Part shown: one piece after another, positions 36,135 through 45,159 of the stretch
Numbering within the stretch: position 1 is the stretch's first letter
Layout: each line of letters starts with the position of its first letter
Assembly (NCBI GenBank): GCA_934277435.1
Contig: CAKQUE010000003.1
Span: 45,780 to 109,779, forward strand
Reading direction: 5' to 3'
From: an uncultured Alphaproteobacteria bacterium
GTDB taxonomy: Bacteria; Pseudomonadota; Alphaproteobacteria; RF32; CAG-239
Length of the DNA stretch: 64,000 nt
Program-made: the position numbers and the translations under genes
The notes under the pieces: generated by a model
Database searches by the model: none
What the model was told of the DNA's origin: nothing
What the model saw: only the letters and a program-made list of their open reading frames with translations

Positions 36135-37433
36135 TTAGTCCTTATGACCTATGCAATGGTAACAAAAACCGGCGTTGCGGGCTGTTGTTGGCTCCAGTAG
36201 GTTGCGGCAGTCCATAATGATTTTTTGTTTAGTTAAAGCCGCCAGTTTGTTCATATCCAGCAAGCGGAATTCTTTCCACTCTGTCAACACGGCAATAATA
36301 TCGGCATTTTTCACTGCATCGTATGCGCTATCGGCATAATTAATTTTATCGCCCAAAATTTTCTTGGCCGAGTTCATAGCCTTAGGGTCAAATGCGGTGA
36401 TTTTAACCGGATTTTTGAGTAATGCTTCTACAATATGTATGGCAGGGCTGGTGCGGCAATCATCTGTTCCATCTTTAAACGCCAACCCTAAAACGCAGAT
36501 TTTGGCATCTTTTTTGCCGGCAGCTGCCAGAATACGCTCGGCCATAAGCTGATAACGGTTGTCGTTTTCGGCAATAGTTGTTTCAATCAAAGGCATGGAA
36601 ATTCCAACTTGACGCGCCATAAAAGCCATGGCGTTGGTGTCTTTAGGAAAACAGCTGCCGCCATACCCCGGACCGGCTTTCAAAAATTTGGCTCCAATAC
36701 GGCTGTCCAAGCCCATTCCAGCTGCGACTTCATCAATATCAGCTCCGGCTTTTTCACAAAAATTAGCCATTTCATTTATGTAGTTGATTTTAACGGCTAA
36801 AAACGCATTCGAGGCATATTTTACAGTTTCGCTGGAACGGCGGCTCATAAATAAGAGCTTAGCTTCTTTGAAAGGGGCATAAAGCGTTGAAAGCAGCTGA
36901 CGAGCCCGTATGGAATCCGTACCGGCAATAATTCTATCTGGCGCAAAAAAGTCATGAATGGCAAAACCTTCACGCAAAAATTCCGGCAGCGAAATCACAT
37001 CAACATCGGCGTTAGGATTTACTTTGTTGATAATAGTCTCAATTTTATCTCCGGTTCCGACCGGTACGGTTGATTTTGTGGCAACTACTGTATATCCTTG
37101 CAAATAAAGCGCCATTTCTTTGGCAGCAGCTTCAATATATTGCAAATCGGCTTCCTTGGTTATCGGATGCGGCGGAGTTCCTACAGCGATAATAACAATA
37201 TCAGCCTCGGCAACACCTTCTTTCATAGAGGTGGTAAATTTTAATCTTCCTGCTTCGGTATTGCTTTTATAAAGCGCTTCTAAGCCATCTTCAAACAAGG
37301 TTAATTGGCCGTTTTTCAACATATTGATTTTTTCGGCATTGTTGTCTATGCAAATAACCTGATTACCTTGCTCGGCAAAGCCGACTCCCGAAGGTAAACC
37401 AACATAGCCGGTTCCAATAATCGCGATTTTCAT
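36135..37433 (-). CDS. ugd: UDP-glucose 6-dehydrogenase
   Basis: A 432-aa NAD-dependent enzyme oxidising UDP-glucose to UDP-glucuronate for surface polysaccharide. The Rossmann motif is GTGYVGLPSGVGFAEQG at residue 7, the catalytic Cys is in GPGYGGSCFPKDTNA, and GLAFKDGTDDCRTSPA marks the C-terminal domain. It follows pyrG by 9 bp on the same strand. The product could feed the polysaccharide cluster at 44-48 kb, but that link is inference. Confidence 0.95.
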   Translation of the reverse strand: MKIAIIGTGYVGLPSGVGFAEQGNQVICIDNNAEKINMLKNGQLTLFEDGLEALYKSNTEAGRLKFTTSMKEGVAEADIVIIAVGTPPHPITKEADLQYIEAAAKEMALYLQGYTVVATKSTVPVGTGDKIETIINKVNPNADVDVISLPEFLREGFAIHDFFAPDRIIAGTDSIRARQLLSTLYAPFKEAKLLFMSRRSSETVKYASNAFLAVKINYINEMANFCEKAGADIDEVAAGMGLDSRIGAKFLKAGPGYGGSCFPKDTNAMAFMARQVGISMPLIETTIAENDNRYQLMAERILAAAGKKDAKICVLGLAFKDGTDDCRTSPAIHIVEALLKNPVKITAFDPKAMNSAKKILGDKINYADSAYDAVKNADIIAVLTEWKEFRLLDMNKLAALTKQKIIMDCRNLLEPTTARNAGFCYHCIGHKD

Positions 37434-37442
37434 AAAGTTCTC

Positions 37443-39095
37443 CTAGACTAAACGAGAGTTGTCGATAGCTGCTTTTACAAATGAAACAAACAGCGGATGA
37501 GGGGCAAATGGGCGAGATTTCAGTTCGGGATGGAATTGCACGCCGATAAACCACGGATGGTCGGTACGCTCAACAATTTCCGGCAAACTACCATCCGGCG
37601 AGGTGCCAACAACTTGCATACCGGCTTTTTGCAGCATATCTTTATATTTTATATTTACTTCATAACGGTGGCGATGTCGTTCAGATATTTTGGTTGTGCC
37701 GTAGATTTGCGCCACTTTAGAATTTGGAGCTAAAACGCAGTCATATGCGCCCAAACGCATAGTTCCTCCCAAATCGCCGTCTTTGTGGCGAATTTGTTTT
37801 GCGCCGTCTTTATCCCATTCGGTCATCAAACCGATAACCGGCTCGCAGTGTTCGTCCAACTCTGTGGTGTTGGCGTTTTTGATTCCACAAAGGTTGCGCA
37901 TGGTTTCAATAACTGACATCTGCATACCAAAGCAAATTCCCAAGAACGGCAGATTGTTTTCACGCGCGTATTTAATAGCGTTAATCATTCCTTGGGTGCC
38001 GCGCAGGCCAAAGCCTCCTGGAACTAAAACCGCGCTGACATCATTCAAAACCTCGGCAGGGTCTTTTTTCTCCAGCTCTTCGGAGTCTACCCACTTGATT
38101 TTTACTTTGTATTTATTGGCAATACCACCATGAATCAAAGCTTCATGCAATGATTTGTATGCTTCAAGCAACATCATATATTTACCAACAACAGCAATGC
38201 GTACTTCACCTTCCGGTGACTTCAAAATATCGACAATATGCTGCCACTTGCTTAAATCAGCTGGTTTTTCGTATGGCAATCCAAAATGCTTGCAGACTTG
38301 TCTATCCATACCTTCGGCCGAGTAGGCGAGCGGAACTTGGTAGATGCTGGAAGCGTCCATAGCCGTGATGACGTTTTCTTCTTTAATGTTGCAGAACAGA
38401 GCCAATTTGCGCTTTTCATTTTCCGGTATGGCCATTTGAGTGCGGCACAAAATCATATCTGGCTGAATACCGTATTCCTGTAATTGTTTAACCGAATGCT
38501 GCGTCGGCTTAGTTTTTAATTCGCCGGCTGTAGGAATAAACGGCAGCAAGGTTACGTGTATAAACATTGTGCGGTCGCGTCCCAGTTCATAAGCAACTTG
38601 ACGGATTGTTTCTAAATACGGCTGACCTTCTATGTCGCCGACTGTACCGCCGATTTCGCACAGTACAAAGTCTTCATCATGAATGTCGGATAAAATAAAC
38701 TCTTTAATTTCATTAGTAACATGAGGAATAACTTGAATTGTTGAACCCAAATAAAAACCGCGGCGTTCTTTTTCAATAACTCTTTGATATATTTTACCGG
38801 TGGTAATACTGTCTGTTCGTTTAGCCGGAACACCCGAAAACCGCTCATAGTGCCCCAAATCTAAATCGGCTTCAGTGCCGTCATCGGTCACAAATACTTC
38901 GCCGTGTTGGCAAGGATTCATTGTCCCTGGGTCAACATTCAAATACGGATCAAGTTTGCGCATTCTTACTTTGTAACCGCGAGCTTGTAAAATTGCCGCC
39001 AACGAAGCAGAGGCCAATCCTTTGCCTAAAGATGAAACCACGCCGCCGGTGATAAAAATAAATTTTGATTTAGGATTAACGTTTATATCAGACAT
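37443..39095 (-). CDS. pyrG: CTP synthase
   Basis: A 550-aa enzyme making CTP from UTP, ATP and glutamine. The synthase domain starts [19 protein letters not shown]; the glutamine amidotransferase domain has its nucleophile in [14 protein letters not shown] and the C-terminal His-Glu in [12 protein letters not shown]. Normal length. Downstream of secG and tpiA, an order common in alphaproteobacteria (tpiA-secG-pyrG). Confidence 0.97.
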   Translation of the reverse strand: MSDINVNPKSKFIFITGGVVSSLGKGLASASLAAILQARGYKVRMRKLDPYLNVDPGTMNPCQHGEVFVTDDGTEADLDLGHYERFSGVPAKRTDSITTGKIYQRVIEKERRGFYLGSTIQVIPHVTNEIKEFILSDIHDEDFVLCEIGGTVGDIEGQPYLETIRQVAYELGRDRTMFIHVTLLPFIPTAGELKTKPTQHSVKQLQEYGIQPDMILCRTQMAIPENEKRKLALFCNIKEENVITAMDASSIYQVPLAYSAEGMDRQVCKHFGLPYEKPADLSKWQHIVDILKSPEGEVRIAVVGKYMMLLEAYKSLHEALIHGGIANKYKVKIKWVDSEELEKKDPAEVLNDVSAVLVPGGFGLRGTQGMINAIKYARENNLPFLGICFGMQMSVIETMRNLCGIKNANTTELDEHCEPVIGLMTEWDKDGAKQIRHKDGDLGGTMRLGAYDCVLAPNSKVAQIYGTTKISERHRHRYEVNIKYKDMLQKAGMQVVGTSPDGSLPEIVERTDHPWFIGVQFHPELKSRPFAPHPLFVSFVKAAIDNSRLV

Positions 39096-39137
39096 TATTT
39101 ATTCCTTATAAATGGTTAGTAATAATTTTTTTTCTAT

Positions 39138-39176
39138 AAAAAAGCGACAAAGGCACTTCACAAATCAAAGTGCCTT
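39138..39176 (-). terminator. Probable terminator between secG and pyrG
   Basis: AAGGCACTT / AAGTGCCTT stem (39150-39176), minus strand, with the T run seven bases after the stem; may be leaky so that pyrG is partly cotranscribed. Confidence 0.55.
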
Positions 39177-39201
39177 ATATCGTTTGTAAAATTCATTGAA
39201 A

Positions 39202-39537
39202 TTACTCTGCTACAGGAACGTCCGGTTCGCTAGGAGCTTCTTCTGCCGGAGCTTGCTGAGATTGAGCCGTCGGAGCTTTATCCAAAATAGAAGAAGTTTT
39301 TACTTCCATACGGCTATAATAAATAGACAAAGCCATGCTCAAAATAAAGAATAGAGTTGCCAAAATAGCAGTGATTCTGGTCAAGATATTACCCTTGCCG
39401 CGAGCGCTTAAAATGCTGCCGACACCGCTATCTCCGCCCAAGCCGCTCAAAGCGCCGCCGTTGGAGCGCTGCATTAAAATTACCACTACCAAAAAGATGG
39501 CAACAATTAACTGTAAAACTAACAATACGGTACCCAT
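39202..39537 (-). CDS. secG: Preprotein translocase subunit SecG
   Basis: A 111-aa protein with two membrane segments (residues ~3-21 and ~51-71) separated by the conserved MQRSNGGALSGLGGDSGVGS loop. The C-terminal tail is rich in Ala, Pro and Glu. It is the accessory subunit of SecYEG. Nineteen bases after tpiA on the same strand, as usual. Confidence 0.93.
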   Translation of the reverse strand: MGTVLLVLQLIVAIFLVVVILMQRSNGGALSGLGGDSGVGSILSARGKGNILTRITAILATLFFILSMALSIYYSRMEVKTSSILDKAPTAQSQQAPAEEAPSEPDVPVAE

Positions 39538-39556
39538 ATTTATTTATCCTTCCATA

Positions 39557-40318
39557 TTATTTAGAACAAGCGTTTTTAGCAATGCCGATAAAATCTTCAA
39601 CTTTGAGGCTGGCACCGCCGATTAAAGCGCCGTCAACATCAGGCAAAGCCAAAAGCTCTGCGGCGTTGGTAGGTTTTACGGAACCGCCATACAAAATGCG
39701 CATTTTATTAGCTGTCGCTTTTCCGAGTTTTTTAGCCAAAGCTTTACGAATAGCGGCATGAACTTCTTCAACATCTGCAGCTGTCGGAGTTTTACCGGTG
39801 CCAATAGCCCAAATCGGCTCATAAGCGATAACGGTGTTTTTAGCGGTAGCGTCATCTGGAACTGAACCAAAAATTTCATCTTGGCAAACTTTGATTGTTT
39901 TGCCTTCGTCACGCTCTTTGCCCGTTTCACCAATGCAAATAACCACATTTAAGCCGGCAGCGTGTGCAGCTACGGCTTTTTTATTGATAAGTTCGTTAGA
40001 TTCAAAATGGTCAACGCGTCTTTCTGAGTGACCGATAATGGCATAAGAACAACCCAAATCTGTTAACATAAGCGGGCTGATATCACCGGTGTGAGCGCCT
40101 TTTTCGGCAAAATGCACATCTTGTGAACCCAAAGCAATTTTGGTGCCGCGCAAACATTTTTTAACAAAGCCCAACAAAGTAAACGGAGGGCAAATCAAAA
40201 AGTCGCAATCAAATTTATTTTCTTTAACCTGTGCAGCAATACCTTTGGCAAGCTGTGTGCCTTCTTCTAAAAGGCAGTTCATTTTCCAGTTGCCTGCAAT
40301 CAGTTTTTTTCTGGCCAT
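39557..40318 (-). CDS. tpiA: Triose-phosphate isomerase
   Basis: A 253-aa glycolytic TIM barrel. Lys13 (AGNWKMN), His (IIGHSERR), Glu (VIAYEPIWAIGTGK) and the phosphate loop end (YGGSVKPTN) are all present. Heads the tpiA-secG-pyrG-ugd run. Confidence 0.97.
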   Translation of the reverse strand: MARKKLIAGNWKMNCLLEEGTQLAKGIAAQVKENKFDCDFLICPPFTLLGFVKKCLRGTKIALGSQDVHFAEKGAHTGDISPLMLTDLGCSYAIIGHSERRVDHFESNELINKKAVAAHAAGLNVVICIGETGKERDEGKTIKVCQDEIFGSVPDDATAKNTVIAYEPIWAIGTGKTPTAADVEEVHAAIRKALAKKLGKATANKMRILYGGSVKPTNAAELLALPDVDGALIGGASLKVEDFIGIAKNACSK

Positions 40319-40441
40319 TTTTAAAATCCTCTAATAAAATTTATTTAAAACTGGAATTTTTATAACATAGTAAAAAAAAATTTCCAGCAAAAAAAGTGTT
40401 TTAGACACTATTTTATTGTGTTGCATAATTTAATTTTAAAA

Positions 40442-40469
40442 TTGCATTAATATTTTATTCTCTTATAAT
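40442..40469 (+). promoter_or_regulatory. Promoter of the ppiD-like gene
   Basis: TTGCAT (40442-40447), 16-nt spacer, perfect TATAAT (40464-40469). Confidence 0.6.
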
Positions 40470-40502
40470 GGGCAAAAAATTAACTTTTGATTAGGGAAAA
40501 AA

Positions 40503-42374
40503 ATGATTAGTACGTTTTCAAAAATGCATAACAGTCTGTTTACAAAAATAATATTAACCATAACAGCATTGAGTTTTATGTCATTGTTCGGTGTTTCCGG
40601 ATATATCAATAGCGCTAATAGCAATAAGCCGGTGATAAAGGTAGATAATTTGGAAATCAGCCAAAGTGAATTTAATTATATGCTGCAAAAAGAGTTGTCT
40701 AAGCTGAAAGATATGGATTCTGCAAATCCGGAAGAAGCTGAGGCTCGCAAGGCAGAAATTTCGGCGGAATTGGCAAAAATCAAATTAGATGATTTGCTGT
40801 TGGAAAATACCATGAAAAAATTTAAGGTTGATGTAACCGACAGTTTGGTTAGTCAAATTATTCAAATTTCTCCGCAGTTTTTGAACAACGGACAGTTTGA
40901 CCGCGAAATGTATAAATGGTATATGAATAAAAACAATTTGACCGAAAAAGATTTAGTGGCAGAAATCAAACGCAACATCGGCCGTAAGATTTTGGTAGAA
41001 ACTCAGGTTGAAGGTTTTAAGGTGCCGGAAGTTTTACAGTCTCAAATGCAAAAAGTTTTGGGACAGCGCCGTACTTTTAAATATATTAAATTGGTGGCTG
41101 CAGAAGCCAAAATAGACCGCAAACCAAGCCAAGAAGAGCTTAATCAGTATTATGAAGACTTTACTGAAGATTTTCGCGTGCCAGAAAAAAGAGATGTAAA
41201 AGTTTTGTCATTGCCTTTGGAAACTATTGAAAAAAGCATTAATGTTTCTGATGATGAAATCAATGCTTATTATAAGGAACATATTGAAGAATATGAACAG
41301 CCAGAAAAGCGCCATGTTTTGCAGTTGGCGTTTGAAGATGAAGAAAGCGCTAAAAAGGCCGAAGCTGAATTGGCTGCTAAAGACTTTATGGCTGTGGCTG
41401 CAGAAAATGGTCAAAGTGCTGAAGATACAGATTTTGGCGATGTAGCAAAATCTGATTTGTCCGATGAATTGGCTGATGTGGTATTTTCTTTGGCCAAAGG
41501 TCAGATATCTAAGCCAGAAAATATTAATGGCGGCTGGCAGATTTTGAAAGTTACGGATATTATTCCGGCAAGCTCCACACCTCGTGCGCAGGCAAACGCG
41601 CAAATCAAAAAGACCATTCAGGAAGAGCGCGCTTATGACGGCAGCTATGAGCTGATGACTTCAATTGAAGATAAATTGGGTGCTGGTGTTTCTTTGGCTG
41701 ATATTGCAAAAGAATATAATATAGAATTGGTTGACGTAAAGAATTTGGCCGAAGACGGTTCTTCGGATAATAAGGATAAACAACTGGCAGAAGTTTTGAA
41801 AAACAAAGATGTTATTGATGCTGCTTTTTCATACAACGCCGGCGAGGTTAGCCAAACTATTGAAGGCGACGATGGCTTGATTGTGGTTGAGGTTGAAAAA
41901 GTTCACGAATCTCACATTCAGCCAGAAAATGAAGTGACTGCAAAAATCACTAAATTATGGCAAGAAAGTGAAAAAGTTTCAATTACTCAAGAGTTGGTGG
42001 ACAACATCAATCATGATTTGGAAGCAGGCGACACTTTGTCTGAAGTTGCCGGTCGCTATAATTTGCCGGTAATGAAAACAATGCCTATTACCCGTGGTGA
42101 AACTTTTGCTGATTTGAACTTTAATGATATGAAAACTTTGTTTTCGGCAGATAAAGAAGAAACTAAAGTTTTGCAGCATGGTGACGACTATTTGATTGCC
42201 GAAACCAATGAAGTTTATGACGATTCTTCAGCTTTATCCCAAGAAGATAAAAATTTCTTGAAACAAGCTTTGCAGGCTGAAATGGCACAAGAAATGGCCG
42301 ACGCTTTGTTGCATGGCTATGCTAAAGATTATAAAGTAGAAGTAAACTACGGACGTATGGGAATTAACGACTGA
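40503..42374 (+). CDS. ppiD: PpiD-like periplasmic peptidyl-prolyl isomerase/foldase
   Basis: A 623-aa protein anchored by one N-terminal membrane segment (residues ~14-33, IILTITALSFMSLFGVSGY) with a SurA_N-type chaperone region (to ~260) and a parvulin-like domain (about 265-360, KRHVLQLAFEDE to NGGWQILKVTDI). A second degenerate parvulin-like stretch follows. This is the architecture of PpiD, which helps outer-membrane and secreted proteins leave SecYEG. Own promoter; TGATG overlap with fmt downstream. Confidence 0.88.
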   Translation: MISTFSKMHNSLFTKIILTITALSFMSLFGVSGYINSANSNKPVIKVDNLEISQSEFNYMLQKELSKLKDMDSANPEEAEARKAEISAELAKIKLDDLLLENTMKKFKVDVTDSLVSQIIQISPQFLNNGQFDREMYKWYMNKNNLTEKDLVAEIKRNIGRKILVETQVEGFKVPEVLQSQMQKVLGQRRTFKYIKLVAAEAKIDRKPSQEELNQYYEDFTEDFRVPEKRDVKVLSLPLETIEKSINVSDDEINAYYKEHIEEYEQPEKRHVLQLAFEDEESAKKAEAELAAKDFMAVAAENGQSAEDTDFGDVAKSDLSDELADVVFSLAKGQISKPENINGGWQILKVTDIIPASSTPRAQANAQIKKTIQEERAYDGSYELMTSIEDKLGAGVSLADIAKEYNIELVDVKNLAEDGSSDNKDKQLAEVLKNKDVIDAAFSYNAGEVSQTIEGDDGLIVVEVEKVHESHIQPENEVTAKITKLWQESEKVSITQELVDNINHDLEAGDTLSEVAGRYNLPVMKTMPITRGETFADLNFNDMKTLFSADKEETKVLQHGDDYLIAETNEVYDDSSALSQEDKNFLKQALQAEMAQEMADALLHGYAKDYKVEVNYGRMGIND

Positions 42375-43285
42375 TGAAAGTAGTTTTTATGGGTACGCCG
42401 GACTTTGCCGTGCCGGCTTTGGAAAGACTGATAAAAGAGCATGATGTTGTTTGCGTGTATACTCGGGAGCCAAAACTTTCTGGACGCGGCAACAAACTGA
42501 ATAAAACTCCGGTGCATTTAGTCGCCGAGGCAAATGGTATAGAAGTGCGTACCCCAAAAACTTTGCGTAATATTGACGAGCAGCAGAAGTTTGCGGCATT
42601 GAAAGCCGATGTGGCTGTGGTTGCCGCCTATGGTCTGATTTTGCCGCTGCCCGTACTGGAGGCGTATCCTTTGGGTTGCCTGAATTTACATGCGTCCTTG
42701 TTGCCGCGGTGGCGGGGGGCTGCTCCGATTCAAAGAGCCGTAGAGGCTGGTGACGCCAAAAGCGGAGTGACGGTTATGCAAGTGGCCGAAGGTTTGGATA
42801 CCGGCGATATGCTGCTAAAAGGCGAAGTCGAAATTACCTCGACAACCACAGGCGGAGAATTGCATGATAAGCTGGCTTTGGTGGGTGCGGATTTGATATC
42901 GGCGGTTTTGTCTGATATTAAAAGTTTTACGCCTCAGCCGCAGCCGCAAGATGGTGCTTGTTACGCCGCAAAAATAGATAAGTCGGAATGTAAGCTTGAT
43001 TTCAATCAAAAAGCCGAGGTTTTATGCCGTAAGATTCGCGCGTTTAATCCGTATCCGGCGATGTTTTTTGAATATGGCGGAGAGCGTTTTAAAGTTTTGG
43101 AAGCGCATAAGGCGGAAAAATACGCGCCAGCGGGAACGATTATTGAAGAAAATAACAGTCTGCTGATTGCTTGCGCCGACGGTGCATTGAACATTACGCA
43201 AATTCAGCGCCAAGGCAAAAAGCTTATGAGTATAGGCGAATTGCTGCGCGGTTTTCATTTTGCCGAAAATTCTAAAGCGGAATAA
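42374..43285 (+). CDS. fmt: Methionyl-tRNA formyltransferase
   Basis: A 303-aa enzyme that formylates initiator Met-tRNA. The catalytic block LHASLLPRWRGAAPIQRA and the DTGDML motif are intact, and the C-terminal OB-like domain is present. In many genomes def precedes fmt; here the foldase gene precedes it and its start overlaps that stop. Confidence 0.96.
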   Translation: MKVVFMGTPDFAVPALERLIKEHDVVCVYTREPKLSGRGNKLNKTPVHLVAEANGIEVRTPKTLRNIDEQQKFAALKADVAVVAAYGLILPLPVLEAYPLGCLNLHASLLPRWRGAAPIQRAVEAGDAKSGVTVMQVAEGLDTGDMLLKGEVEITSTTTGGELHDKLALVGADLISAVLSDIKSFTPQPQPQDGACYAAKIDKSECKLDFNQKAEVLCRKIRAFNPYPAMFFEYGGERFKVLEAHKAEKYAPAGTIIEENNSLLIACADGALNITQIQRQGKKLMSIGELLRGFHFAENSKAE

Positions 43286-43370
43286 TTTTGCCAGATTCAT
43301 TTTGCTAAAAAATAAAGTAAAAATGTCGTTAAAATAACATGTTGATTTTACGCCAAAAAAATAAAACAGT

Positions 43371-43400
43371 TTGACATTAGTCCCTAACGTATGCTATTTT
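43371..43400 (+). promoter_or_regulatory. Promoter of the spanin cassette or of a leader RNA
   Basis: TTGACA (43371-43376), 18-nt spacer ending in TGC, TATTTT (43395-43400); an extended -10. Confidence 0.6.
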
Positions 43401-43406
43401 TGGGCA

Positions 43407-43492
43407 TAATAAAAGAGTGTATCCTAAAAAAGGAGCGCTCTTTTTTTATATCAAAATATCGGCAAGGACGAATAAATTCGTCTTTTTTTGTT
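43407..43492 (+). ncRNA. Candidate leader RNA with tandem terminator hairpins
   Basis: From the predicted start near 43407 the RNA would form AAAAGAG ... CTCTTTT followed by seven T (43410-43447) and then a clean GACGAAT-AA-ATTCGTC stem (43467-43482) with T7. Two rho-independent-like hairpins in a row lie before the first small gene. Either this is a short sRNA, or a leader through which lysis genes are expressed only by readthrough or antitermination. Confidence 0.45.
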
Positions 43493-43512
43493 GTTTAAAA
43501 ACAGGAGGAAAA

Positions 43513-43677
43513 ATGAAAAAACAAAAAAGGTGCGCATGCGGCTTGTGCTGGCTGCGCAAACATAAAATCATCTTAACCCTGATAGCGGCGGCGATTTTAG
43601 TCATAATTTCTTTGCGCTGTCCGGAATATGCCGAAAACGTGGCGCAGGCGTTTGTTTTATTGCTGGCGGGTGTATGA
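43513..43677 (+). CDS. Small membrane protein, holin-like position
   Basis: A 54-aa protein with a strong GGAGG ribosome site five bases upstream. The N terminus is Cys- and Lys-rich (KKQKRCACGLCWLRKHK), followed by one clear membrane segment (IILTLIAAAILVIISL) and a second weaker hydrophobic stretch at the C terminus (AQAFVLLLAGV). Its stop overlaps the start of the i-spanin-like gene. By position and size it could be a holin or pinholin; the sequence alone does not prove it. Confidence 0.55.
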   Translation: MKKQKRCACGLCWLRKHKIILTLIAAAILVIISLRCPEYAENVAQAFVLLLAGV

Positions 43678-43976
43678 TGAAATATGTTTTAATTTTGGCG
43701 ACCATGTTAGCGGGGTATGTGTATTATCAGCATATTTGCCTGCAAAAAAGCCAGCAGAGCAATATGCTGCTGCGTCAGCAAAATGAAATATTGCAGCAAA
43801 ACCAAGAAAAATTAATCAAACAAAGGGAGGAATATTATGCCAAACAGCAAAAAGCCAACGAACAAATTGCCAAGCTCAAGACAAAGGCGCTGCTCAAGCA
43901 AGATGATTGCTATTATCGCGCTTTGCCAAATGATTATCTTGAGTTCGTGCGCGGAACAAAAAATAACCACCGTTAA
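43674..43976 (+). CDS. i-spanin-like protein (Rz type)
   Basis: A 100-aa protein with an N-terminal membrane anchor (MMKYVLILATMLAGYVYYQH) and then a Gln/Lys-rich coiled coil through residue ~75, the topology of phage inner-membrane spanins such as lambda Rz. The diagnostic feature is that a second gene coding a small lipoprotein starts inside it in the +1 frame with its own Shine-Dalgarno. Spanins fuse inner and outer membranes in the last step of lysis. No endolysin or structural phage genes are nearby. Confidence 0.65.
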   Translation: MMKYVLILATMLAGYVYYQHICLQKSQQSNMLLRQQNEILQQNQEKLIKQREEYYAKQQKANEQIAKLKTKALLKQDDCYYRALPNDYLEFVRGTKNNHR

Positions 43977-44076
43977 AAGCAAAAGCATTGAACCATGCCG
44001 ACAGTCGGTAGTGACCTATGGCGATGCGGTTGAATGTATGATAAAACTTGATGAAATGCAGTATACAGATTTTTAA
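43837..44076 (+). CDS. o-spanin-like lipoprotein (Rz1 type), embedded in +1 frame
   Basis: A 79-aa protein starting inside the i-spanin gene (GGGAGG seven to eight bases before ATG 43837) and running 100 bp past its end. A basic n-region is followed by MIAIIALCQMIILSSC, a lipoprotein signal with lipobox LSSC; the mature lipoprotein would be about 42 residues with two more Cys. An alternative start is Met23. The out-of-frame nested layout is the hallmark of Rz/Rz1 pairs. Confidence 0.65.
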   Translation: MPNSKKPTNKLPSSRQRRCSSKMIAIIALCQMIILSSCAEQKITTVKSKSIEPCRQSVVTYGDAVECMIKLDEMQYTDF

Positions 44077-44101
44077 TTTTGCACCAATAAGATAATAGTT
44101 C

Positions 44102-44131
44102 TTGACTCTCTAAGACCAATAATAGTATAAG
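44102..44131 (+). promoter_or_regulatory. Promoter of the polysaccharide cluster
   Basis: TTGACT (44102-44107), 18-nt spacer, TATAAG (44126-44131). Confidence 0.5.
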
Positions 44132-44181
44132 AATTTAACATACATTAAATTATAATACTAAAAGTTTGGTGAAATCCTAAA

Positions 44182-45159
44182 ATGTTAAAAGTGTCAATCA
44201 TTATACCTGTTTACAACGTGGAAAAATATTTGCCTCGTTGTTTGGATAGTGCGTGCGCTCAAACTTTGCAGGATATTGAAATAATTTGCATAAACGACGG
44301 TTCCACCGACAATAGCGGTAAAATTTTGCGCGATTACGCGGCTAAAGACGCCAGACTAAAAGTTATCAGTCAAAAAAACGGCGGATATGGTAAAGCGGTT
44401 AATGCGGGTTTGAAAGCCGCTTCGGGAGAATATGTGGCTATTTTAGAGTCCGATGACTGGGCAGACAGCGAGATGTACGAAACTTTGTATAATCTAGCCG
44501 CCGCCAAAAATTTAGATGTGATAAAGGCTGATTATTATCGTTATTGGAGCGACGGTAGAAATAAAATTGTTAAAATCGGCGCAAATAATTATAATCAGGT
44601 TTTTCAGCTGTCGCCGCAAGAATATGTTGGTAAAATTTGGGGTTCAATATGGTCGGCGCTATATCGGCGGAAGTTTTTGCTGGAGCACGATATTTGGATA
44701 AATGAAACCGCGGGTGCGTCATATCAGGACACGGCCTTTATTTTCAAAACCAACATCTGCGCGCAAAGAATTTATTTGCTGGAAAAAGCTTTTTTGCATT
44801 ATCGGCAGGATAATTTGCAGTCATCGGTTAAAAATCTCAATAAAATTTTTTGCCTAGATGCTGAGTATGATGAGCTTGACCGCTATTTGGAAAATCATGA
44901 TTTAAGTCAGTGGCAAAATTTGGCAATGTTGCGGCGCTGCGAAGGTGTGTTTTGGAACATGAATCGTCTAACGCCGGAGGGACGCCGAACCTATATTGCG
45001 CAACAAAAAGATTATTTGCTTGGTTTGCTAACCAACAAAAATTTGGCCTTGCCACAAAAGCGGGTTAAAAAACTCAGACTTTTGCAATTTTCAGAAAAAT
45101 TATTTTATCTCAGCTGGTTATGGCGTGACATAAAGAAAAAACTTAAGGAGAGAATATGA
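44182..45159 (+). CDS. Family 2 glycosyltransferase
   Basis: A 325-aa GT-A fold enzyme. VSIIIPVYNVEKYLPRCLDS, ICINDGSTDNSG and the metal-binding ESDDW are the GT2 signatures, with GGYGKAVNAG between. It probably transfers a sugar from a nucleotide donor to a growing surface glycan; the sugar cannot be told from sequence. Its stop overlaps the UDP-galactopyranose mutase start by 4 bp, so the acceptor chemistry may involve galactofuranose. First gene of the cluster. Confidence 0.9.
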   Translation: MLKVSIIIPVYNVEKYLPRCLDSACAQTLQDIEIICINDGSTDNSGKILRDYAAKDARLKVISQKNGGYGKAVNAGLKAASGEYVAILESDDWADSEMYETLYNLAAAKNLDVIKADYYRYWSDGRNKIVKIGANNYNQVFQLSPQEYVGKIWGSIWSALYRRKFLLEHDIWINETAGASYQDTAFIFKTNICAQRIYLLEKAFLHYRQDNLQSSVKNLNKIFCLDAEYDELDRYLENHDLSQWQNLAMLRRCEGVFWNMNRLTPEGRRTYIAQQKDYLLGLLTNKNLALPQKRVKKLRLLQFSEKLFYLSWLWRDIKKKLKERI

